This document shows, one piece after another, positions 41,908 to 46,703 of a stretch of DNA of 46,703 bases. The translations under genes and the position numbers were made by a program. The stretch's first letter is position 1. Each line of letters begins with the position of its first letter. Below the pieces are notes generated by a model. The model did no database searches, was not told the DNA's origin, and saw only the letters and a list, made by a program, of their open reading frames with translations. Source of the DNA: JBKPNX01 sp046732855 (GTDB lineage: Bacteria > Pseudomonadota > Alphaproteobacteria > Geminicoccales > Geminicoccaceae); contig JBKPNX010000139.1 in assembly GCA_046732855.1 (NCBI GenBank), positions 1 through 46,703 of the forward strand, read 5' to 3'.

Positions 41908-42033
41908 TTATGGCGCGGACGTCTTGGCCTTGCGGTGCGCGTAACGACCACCGGCGAAGCCTGGCTTCGGCAAGGCAAACAGGCAGTCGTGCGCGACGTC
42001 ATGATCGGTCACGAGCGGGATCACATCGATCAC
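41908..42033 (-). CDS. Small 41-residue ORF upstream of glyA
   Basis: Unrecognised short reading frame starting with GTG at 42033. AAGGAG lies exactly 7 nt upstream, one of the best ribosome-binding sites in the window, and a TAA stop is at 41908-41910, 25 nt before glyA. The product begins MIDVIPLVTDHDVAHDCLFA and ends in a basic tail GGRYAHRKAKTSAP. No transmembrane helix or known domain is visible. It could be a small protein made from the same transcript as glyA or a leader peptide that couples to it. A longer frame from 42141 lacks support. Evidence is the ribosome-binding site and position only. Confidence 0.55.
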   Translation of the reverse strand: MIDVIPLVTDHDVAHDCLFALPKPGFAGGRYAHRKAKTSAP

Positions 42034-42125
42034 GGCGACTCTCCTTGGCGCTGAGCGTGATGTATCGTACGCGCGCGCCTTGGGCAACGCGCTCGATGTC
42101 ACCCGGCTCGTCTGCGAGTACAAGG

Positions 42126-42614
42126 ATGACCCCAGGCTCACGAAGTCCCGCAGTTCAGGCCTATTGGCTGAGTTTCTGTCGCGCCGGCTCGGTCTCGTCC
42201 CATCAGCGCTACGACGTGTTCCCGTTCGGGGATACCCCTGCGCTGGCGGACGAGCTGCTGGCCCTGGTGCTCGCCGGGCCGAAGCGAGCCACCGCAGGGC
42301 TGGTCATCGACTTCGAGCGCTTGGGCGATCTCCTGCCGGAACCGGACGTCCACGCTGTCGTGCTCGAGGGGCGAGGAGAACCCGGTTGCATCATCAGAGC
42401 GACCGAGGTCACGGTGCGACCGTTCGATCAGGTGGATGCCCGCTTTGCCTGGGACGAGGGCGAGGACGACCGGACGCTCGCCTCATGGCGCGCGCAGCAT
42501 CGTCGTTACTTCACGCGTCAGTGCCCTGGGTGGGGCATCAGCTTCGATGAGCACATGCCCGTGGTCCTGACACGCTTCGAGCTGGTCTGGCCGAACCGAC
42601 CGCAACCTCAGTGA
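42126..42614 (+). CDS. ASCH-domain protein
   Basis: Protein of 162 residues matching the ASCH fold (PUA-like, RNA-binding or nucleoside-processing): YWLSFCRAGSVSSHQRYDVF, FGDTPALADELLALVLAGPKRATAG, VVLEGRGEPGCIIRATEV, WDEGEDDRTLASWRAQHRRY and a final strand VVLTRFELVWP. Related proteins include amidohydrolases of N4-acetylcytidine and putative RNA-binding factors. ATG at 42126 is the first in frame near the domain, with AAGG only a few bases upstream, so the start is uncertain. It is divergent from the glyA cluster. Confidence 0.85.
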   Translation: MTPGSRSPAVQAYWLSFCRAGSVSSHQRYDVFPFGDTPALADELLALVLAGPKRATAGLVIDFERLGDLLPEPDVHAVVLEGRGEPGCIIRATEVTVRPFDQVDARFAWDEGEDDRTLASWRAQHRRYFTRQCPGWGISFDEHMPVVLTRFELVWPNRPQPQ

Positions 42615-42618
42615 CCAA

Positions 42619-42648
42619 CTTGACCCCAGATGGGGTCAAGCGTATACG
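42619..42648. promoter_or_regulatory. 9-bp perfect hairpin plus palindrome CGTATACG, between the ASCH gene and an antitoxin relic
   Basis: CTTGACCCC / GGGGTCAAG (42619-42627 and 42632-42640) encloses a 4-nt loop and starts 4 nt after the ASCH stop. Directly adjoining is the 8-bp palindrome CGTATACG (42641-42648). There is no T-run. The hairpin could stop ASCH transcription; alternatively the two dyads are the old operator of the toxin-antitoxin locus, since they lie 25-54 bp before the decayed antitoxin start. Confidence 0.5.
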
Positions 42649-42672
42649 CGAGGCGCCGGAAACGGAGCAGAC

Positions 42673-42917
42673 ATAGCCGACCTGAAGGTACGCAATCTCG
42701 ACGATCGCGTGGCGAGCGCACTCAAAGCGCGCGCTAAGGCGAGAGGCGTTTGGCCAGAGGACGAGGTCCGCCGGACGCTCACGGCCTCGGTGCCATTGTT
42801 CGCGACGAGCTGGTAAGGCGGGCAAAGGCGCTGCACGCCGCGGCGGGCGGGGCGCTCGGCGAGCCGGAGCTCGACAGCGCGCGGCTCGTCCGCGAAGAGC
42901 GCGACAGCGGGGGCTGA
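42673..42917 (+). pseudogene. Decayed FitA/VapB-type antitoxin gene
   Basis: Paralogue of the intact antitoxin just downstream. Its first frame reads ADLKVRNLDDRVASALKARA then ARGVWPEDEVRRTLTASV, clearly alignable to the intact ADIKVRNLEDRIADILKTRA. The start codon is ATA in place of ATG. A frameshift near 42795-42805 leads to a stop at 42814, while the expected C-terminus continues in another frame (DELVRRAKALHAAAGGALGE ... LVREERDSGG) to a TGA at 42917. A GGAG ribosome-binding-site remnant remains upstream. No toxin pseudogene follows. Confidence 0.85.
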
Positions 42918-42958
42918 GCGGCTGCTTGGGCGCACGGTCAAGCATGATTGGAGCGATC

Positions 42959-43204
42959 ATGGCCGACATCAAAGTCCGTAACCTCGAGGACCGGATCGCG
43001 GACATCCTGAAGACCAGGGCCAAGCAGCGCGGCATCTCCCTCGAGGAGGAGATCCGGCGGACTCTTGCCGCGTCGGTCAATGCGGACATGGAGGCGTTCG
43101 CCCGGCGCGCCGCAGCGGTGCGCGCGGCCACGGCCGGGCAAGAAAACGATCCATCGGCGGACAGTGTCGCAACCATTCGCGAGCAGCGGGATGCCTGGGG
43201 CTGA
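42959..43204 (+). CDS. FitA/VapB-type ribbon-helix-helix antitoxin
   Basis: Protein of 81 residues with an N-terminal ribbon-helix-helix DNA-binding domain (ADIKVRNLEDRIADILKTRA, KQRGISLEEEIRRTL) and a C-terminal Ala-rich helix that should wrap the toxin. It would repress its own operon and neutralise the PIN toxin. ATG at 42959 sits 5 nt after GGAG; an upstream ATG at 42944 is less well placed. The gene overlaps the toxin gene by 14 nt. Confidence 0.9.
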   Translation: MADIKVRNLEDRIADILKTRAKQRGISLEEEIRRTLAASVNADMEAFARRAAAVRAATAGQENDPSADSVATIREQRDAWG

Positions 43205-43631
43205 GACCATCCCGCTCGCAACGGTGCTGGATGCGTCAGTCGCGGTCCGCTGGCTCGCGATGGAACCGGGGACGGCCGCGGCGGTCGCCTTGATGGGACG
43301 TCCGACCCGATGGGTTGCGCCAAGACTCTTGCTGACCGAGGTCGCCGGGGCCCTCCACCGCAAGATAAGAGAGCGCCGGATCCGAGACATCGCGGCAGCA
43401 GAAGCGCTTGATGTTCTCCTGAATGCCGTTGCTCGGGGCGAGATCCGATTGGCCGAGGACGAGCGATTAATGGCTGCGGCACTCACGCTGGCGACTCTGA
43501 TGGCGCATCAGGTCGCCGACTGCGTTTATGTCGCTCTTGCGGAACATGAGGGAGCAGGCCTCGCGACCGCCGATCAACGACTGGCGTCTTTGGCTGAGCG
43601 ACGCGGCGTCGCCACGATGCTGCTGTCATAG
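43191..43631 (+). CDS. PIN-domain toxin (VapC/FitB family)
   Basis: Probable Mg-dependent endoribonuclease of 146 residues. The acidic PIN residues are visible: Asp14 in VLDASVAVRW, Glu50 in LLTEVAGALHRK, Asp110 in HQVADCVYVALAE and Asp128 in LATADQRL. The start at 43191 overlaps the antitoxin stop by 14 nt, the usual coupling in these modules. All catalytic positions are intact, so the module looks functional. hutH follows after 11 nt, probably by chance of insertion. Confidence 0.92.
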   Translation: MPGAETIPLATVLDASVAVRWLAMEPGTAAAVALMGRPTRWVAPRLLLTEVAGALHRKIRERRIRDIAAAEALDVLLNAVARGEIRLAEDERLMAAALTLATLMAHQVADCVYVALAEHEGAGLATADQRLASLAERRGVATMLLS

Positions 43632-43642
43632 CCAGATAAAGC

Positions 43643-45175
43643 ATGACTGACCATAACAGCGGCAGAGTGACCCCGGGCGCACTGAGTCTCGACGAGCTGC
43701 GCGCGTTCGCCGAAGGCGGGCAGCGGCTGGAGCTGGATGAGGGCTGCTGGGCCGCGGTCGAGGCCGCGGCCGAGGTGGTCGCGCGGGCGGCGCGCGGGAG
43801 CGCGCCGGTCTATGGCATCAACACCGGCTTCGGCAAGCTCGCGACCGTGCGCATCGCGCCGGATCAGATCGAGGAGCTGCAGCGGCGCCTGGTCCTGTCG
43901 CACATGTGCGGACTCGGTCCACCCCTGCCCGATCCCGTGGTCCGTCTCGTCCTGGCGCTGAAGGCCGCGAGCCTCGCGCTCGGCTATTCGGGCGTGCGTC
44001 GGCAGACCATCGAGCTCCTGCTCGCGCTCTTCGAGCACGATGCCCTGCCGGTGATTCCGGCCAAGGGATCGGTCGGCGCGTCGGGCGACCTCGCGCCGCT
44101 TGCCCATCTTGCCGGCGTCCTGATCGGCGAGGGCGAGGTCAGCCTCCGCGCCACCGTCATGCCGGCGGCCGAGGCGCTCGCCCGCATCGGCGAGCGGCCG
44201 CTCGCGCTCGCCGCCAAGGAAGGCCTGGCGCTCCTGAACGGCACGCAGGTCTCGACCGCGCTCGCGCTGCTCGGCCTGTTCCGGACGCAGGCGGTGTTCG
44301 ATGCCGCCCTGGTCGCCGGCGCGATGAGCGTGGATGCGGCGCTCGGCAGCGACGTGCCGTTCGATCCGCGCCTGAATGCGGTGCGCGGCCAGCCCGCCCA
44401 GGTCCGGGTTGCCGACCGGTTGCTGGGATTGCTCGCCGGCAGCGCGATCCGCGCTTCGCATCTGGTCGAGTGCGAACGCGTGCAGGACCCCTACAGCCTG
44501 CGCTGCCAGCCGCAGGTCATGGGCGCGTGCCTGGAGCTGCTGGACGGCGCCGCGGCGGTGCTCGAGCGCGAGGCGAACGGCGTCTCCGACAATCCGCTGG
44601 TATTCGCGCCCCGGACCCCCGACGAGCCCGGCGCGATCCTTTCGGGCGGCAACTTCCACGGCGAGCCGGTGGCGCTCGCCGCCGATCAGATCGCGCTCGC
44701 GCTGGCCGAGATCGGCTCGCTCGCGGAGCGCCGGATCGCGCTCCTGACCGATCCCAACCTCAGCCAGCTGCCGGCGTTCCTGACCCCGCAGCCGGGCCTC
44801 AATTCCGGCTTCATGCTGCCGCAGATCGTGGCGGCGGCGCTCGCGAGCGAGAACCAGCATCTCGCCCATCCCGCCGCGATCGACAGCCGGCCGACCTCGG
44901 CGAATCAGGAGGACCACGTCAGCATGGCGACGCACGCGGCGCGCCGGCTGCTCGAGATGGCCGACAATGCCGCGCACATCGTGGCGATCGAGCTGCTCGC
45001 CGCCGCCCAGGGTATCGAGCTGCGCCGACCGCTCGAGAGCAGCGCGCCTTTGGAAGAGGCGCTGGCCAAGGTGCGCCGCTACGCGGCGTTCCTGACCGAC
45101 GACCGGCCGCTCGCCGCCGAGATCCGCGCGCTCGCCGGCGCCGTCCTGGCGGGCGCGTTCGCCAGCAGCGCCTGA
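43643..45175 (+). CDS. hutH: Histidine ammonia-lyase
   Basis: Removes ammonia from histidine to give urocanate. The 510-residue protein has the MIO cofactor triad Ala146-Ser147-Gly148 in GSVGASGDLAPLAHLAG, VYGINTGFGKLA, the histidinase-type LVLSHMCGLGPPL, QDPYSLRCQPQVMGA, NGVSDNPLVF, GGNFHGEPVAL, and SANQEDHVSMATHAARRL. These favour histidine over phenylalanine or tyrosine as substrate. No hutU, hutI, hutG or hutC lies in the window. The ribosome-binding site is weak. It directly follows the toxin gene, which is not its usual setting. Confidence 0.95.
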   Translation: MTDHNSGRVTPGALSLDELRAFAEGGQRLELDEGCWAAVEAAAEVVARAARGSAPVYGINTGFGKLATVRIAPDQIEELQRRLVLSHMCGLGPPLPDPVVRLVLALKAASLALGYSGVRRQTIELLLALFEHDALPVIPAKGSVGASGDLAPLAHLAGVLIGEGEVSLRATVMPAAEALARIGERPLALAAKEGLALLNGTQVSTALALLGLFRTQAVFDAALVAGAMSVDAALGSDVPFDPRLNAVRGQPAQVRVADRLLGLLAGSAIRASHLVECERVQDPYSLRCQPQVMGACLELLDGAAAVLEREANGVSDNPLVFAPRTPDEPGAILSGGNFHGEPVALAADQIALALAEIGSLAERRIALLTDPNLSQLPAFLTPQPGLNSGFMLPQIVAAALASENQHLAHPAAIDSRPTSANQEDHVSMATHAARRLLEMADNAAHIVAIELLAAAQGIELRRPLESSAPLEEALAKVRRYAAFLTDDRPLAAEIRALAGAVLAGAFASSA

Positions 45176-45495
45176 CCGCTACAGCGGGGTCGTCCGCCGA
45201 TCTGCAGTCGTTTGGTCTCGGCGGGCGCAGACGTAGACCCTGCCGGGCAGGCGGCCGAGCGTCGCAGGCGCGGCGCAGGGCGCACGGGCGTCGTCGCCGA
45301 CCGTCCCGGCATCGATCGGGCTCATCGCCGGCAGGGGCGGACGACCCTGGCGAAGGCGGCTGATCGTGGTCCCGCTCCGATCGGGGTTGGATCTCATGCC
45401 GCCCGGTCTTGTCCTATTGCTCCGAGCTGCGCATTCTCGGGGTGCTCCTGCGGGCGTACCGCACGCGCCGCCGAGGGGAGACCGGGGAGGAAGGC
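45176..45495. other. 320-bp intergenic region, nothing recognised
   Basis: Between hutH and the SDR-fold gene on the same strand. Frames are open on both strands but carry no known motif and have no ribosome-binding site, apart from GGGGAGGAAGGC at the right end, which belongs to the SDR gene. No clear terminator for hutH is seen. Confidence 0.5.
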
Positions 45496-46278
45496 ATGCT
45501 GGATCTGGGGATCGAAGGACGGCGGGCGATCGTGTGCGCATCGAGCCGTGGCCTGGGGCGCGCCTGCGCGATGGCGCTTGCTCGCGCCGGAGTGGAGCTC
45601 GCGATCAACGGCCTCGACGCGGCGCGCCTCGCCGCGACCGCTCAGGCGATCCGCGAGGAGACCGGCGCCGAGGTCACGCCCGTCGCCGCGGACGTGACGA
45701 CCAGGGACGGACAGGCCAAGCTCCTCGCCGCCCAGCCCGATCCGGACATCCTGGTGACCAATGCGGGCGGGCCGCCGTTCAAGGATTTCCGCGAGCTGGC
45801 GCGGGACGACCTGCTGAAGGGCGTCACCTGGAACATGGTCACCCCGATCGAGCTGATTCAGGCGACCATCGATGGCATGGTCGAGCGCCGCTTCGGCCGG
45901 ATCGTCAACATCACCTCGATCTCGGTGCGCATGCCGGTCGCGGGCCTCGACCTGTCGTCCGGCGCGCGCGCCGGATTGACCGCGTTCCTCGCCGGGGTCG
46001 CCCGCCAGGTCGCGCACGCGGGCGTCACGATCAACAACGTCCTGCCGGGCTTCTTCGACACCGACCGCTACTGGGCGGGCGTCGAGGCGACCGCGAAGGT
46101 CCAGGGCAAGACGCGCGAGCAGTTCGGCAAGGAGCGCGCGGCCACGGTGCCGATGCGCCGGATCGGTGATCCGGCCGAGCTCGGCGACGTCTGCGCGTTC
46201 CTGTGCAGCGCGCGCGCCGGCTACATCACCGGCCAGAATTTCCTGCTGGACGGCGGCCTGTTCAACAGCGCGTTCTGA
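45496..46278 (+). CDS. SDR-fold oxidoreductase lacking the YxxxK catalytic pair
   Basis: Rossmann-fold protein of 260 residues: cofactor loop VCASSRGLGRACAMALA, VAADVTT, LVTNAGGPPFKDF, IVNITSISVRM with the active-site serine, and the C-terminal PGFFDTDRY and GYITGQNFLLDGGLF. Where classical short-chain dehydrogenases have YxxxK, the segment reads LDLSSGARAGLTAF, i.e. Ser at the Tyr position and Arg at the Lys position. I associate this with a divergent SDR subgroup often annotated as 3-oxoacyl-ACP reductase, with unproven activity. GGGGAGGAAGGC precedes ATG 45496, so the longer frame from 45409 is rejected. Confidence 0.9.
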   Translation: MLDLGIEGRRAIVCASSRGLGRACAMALARAGVELAINGLDAARLAATAQAIREETGAEVTPVAADVTTRDGQAKLLAAQPDPDILVTNAGGPPFKDFRELARDDLLKGVTWNMVTPIELIQATIDGMVERRFGRIVNITSISVRMPVAGLDLSSGARAGLTAFLAGVARQVAHAGVTINNVLPGFFDTDRYWAGVEATAKVQGKTREQFGKERAATVPMRRIGDPAELGDVCAFLCSARAGYITGQNFLLDGGLFNSAF

Positions 46279-46552
46279 AGCGCTCCGGCTGAATCGCCGC
46301 CAAGCTCTGAGCAGGGGTGCCCACGTCGGCCAGACCCGCCCGCGGCGGTCGACGCTCGCTCGCACGGGCGCGCAGGGCTGATGGGCACACTTTTGTAGAA
46401 GGCGGCGCCGTCAACCCGCGGGCGCTGACGCGCTGCGCGACCAGGCCGCACGATCGCCTTGCCCGTGGCCCCCCGGTTCGCTAATGAGGGGCCGCGCGGC
46501 GCGCCAAAGCTCTCAGGCGGCGCATTGGCAAGCCAGGAGCCCGCGCGGGTGC

Positions 46553-46627
46553 GCCGGAGTAGCTCAGGGGTAGAGCGGCTGATTCGTAATCAGTAGGTCG
46601 GAGGTTCGAATCCTCTCTCCGGCACCA
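46553..46627 (+). tRNA. tRNA-Thr (anticodon CGT)
   Basis: Cloverleaf of 75 nt with encoded CCA. Acceptor stem GCCGGAG pairs with CTCCGGC; D-arm AGCTCAGGGGTAGAGC; anticodon loop TTCGTAA with anticodon CGT in the stem GCTGA/TCAGT region; T-arm GGAGGTTCGAATCCTC; discriminator A. It reads the threonine codon ACG, frequent in this G+C-rich genome. A hairpin GGCCCC / GGGGCC lies about 60 bp upstream (46467-46493). Confidence 0.97.
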
Positions 46628-46703
46628 AAAATCAATGCCCTGATCGATACCGAAGCAACGGCCAGCGATCACATCGCAGTCAATAGACCGGCTGGCGGAT
46701 GAC

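Noticed and set aside
46481..46672. Minus-strand frame encoding a peptide that includes CRREDSNLRPTDYESAALPL
   Set aside because: This is the familiar spurious peptide produced by translating the antisense of a tRNA gene; it covers tRNA-Thr exactly.

Overview
The window is chromosomal DNA from a very G+C-rich bacterium, most likely an alphaproteobacterium near the Rhodospirillales. This is inferred from gene content and order rather than from any search. The supports are the glyA-nrdR-ribD-ribE-ribB(X)-ribH-nusB-thiL cluster with a RibB-type protein whose GTP cyclohydrolase II half is degenerate, a DUF3775 protein, a CYTH-CHAD protein beside a small ParA ATPase, and a TTAA-N7-TTAA (CtrA-type) box.

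Layout. 1-2.2 kb (minus): cysE, a cysteine desulfurase and a truncated HesB/IscA gene form a cysteine-to-Fe-S operon with an inverted repeat in front. 2.4-5.1 kb: an alpha/beta hydrolase and tyrS, convergent with a 1-Cys peroxiredoxin. 5.6-11.7 kb (plus): eda, pgi, glgP and glgC, a carbon-storage and Entner-Doudoroff block lacking glycogen synthase and branching enzyme. 12.5-15.9 kb: a DUF3775 protein, a large predicted lipoprotein and an orphan ParA preceded by a CtrA-like box. 15.9-19.0 kb: an unusually repeat-rich stretch with two different ~20-bp tandem families, a ~30-bp family and a ~105-120-bp segmental duplication, surrounding an amidohydrolase. 19-25.5 kb: a 2-hydroxyacid dehydrogenase, a Tat-exported metallohydrolase, DedA, enoyl-CoA hydratase plus CoA-transferase, and a GNAT enzyme. 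25.6-28.1 kb: a sulfite dehydrogenase pair (sorAB) and a SRAP/YedK protein. 28.3-33.1 kb (plus): CYTH-CHAD, a second ParA, and tcuA-tcuB with a 34-bp tandem duplication at their junction. 33.1-35.3 kb: a patch with a lower-G+C flavin oxidoreductase gene, antitoxin debris and repeats. 35.3-41.9 kb (minus): the compact glyA-to-thiL cluster, preceded by an unlisted 41-codon ORF with a strong ribosome-binding site. 42.1-46.6 kb: an ASCH protein, a decayed antitoxin gene next to an intact FitA/VapB-PIN toxin pair, hutH, an SDR-fold protein without the usual YxxxK, and tRNA-Thr(CGT).

Most of the window is ordinary metabolism. The features most worth pursuing are the orphan ParA with its CtrA-like box and neighbouring repeat arrays, the CYTH-CHAD/ParA pair (possible polyphosphate-body positioning), the tcuA/tcuB junction duplication, and the small ORF before glyA. 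All functional assignments rest on motifs recognised by eye; no database search was possible.
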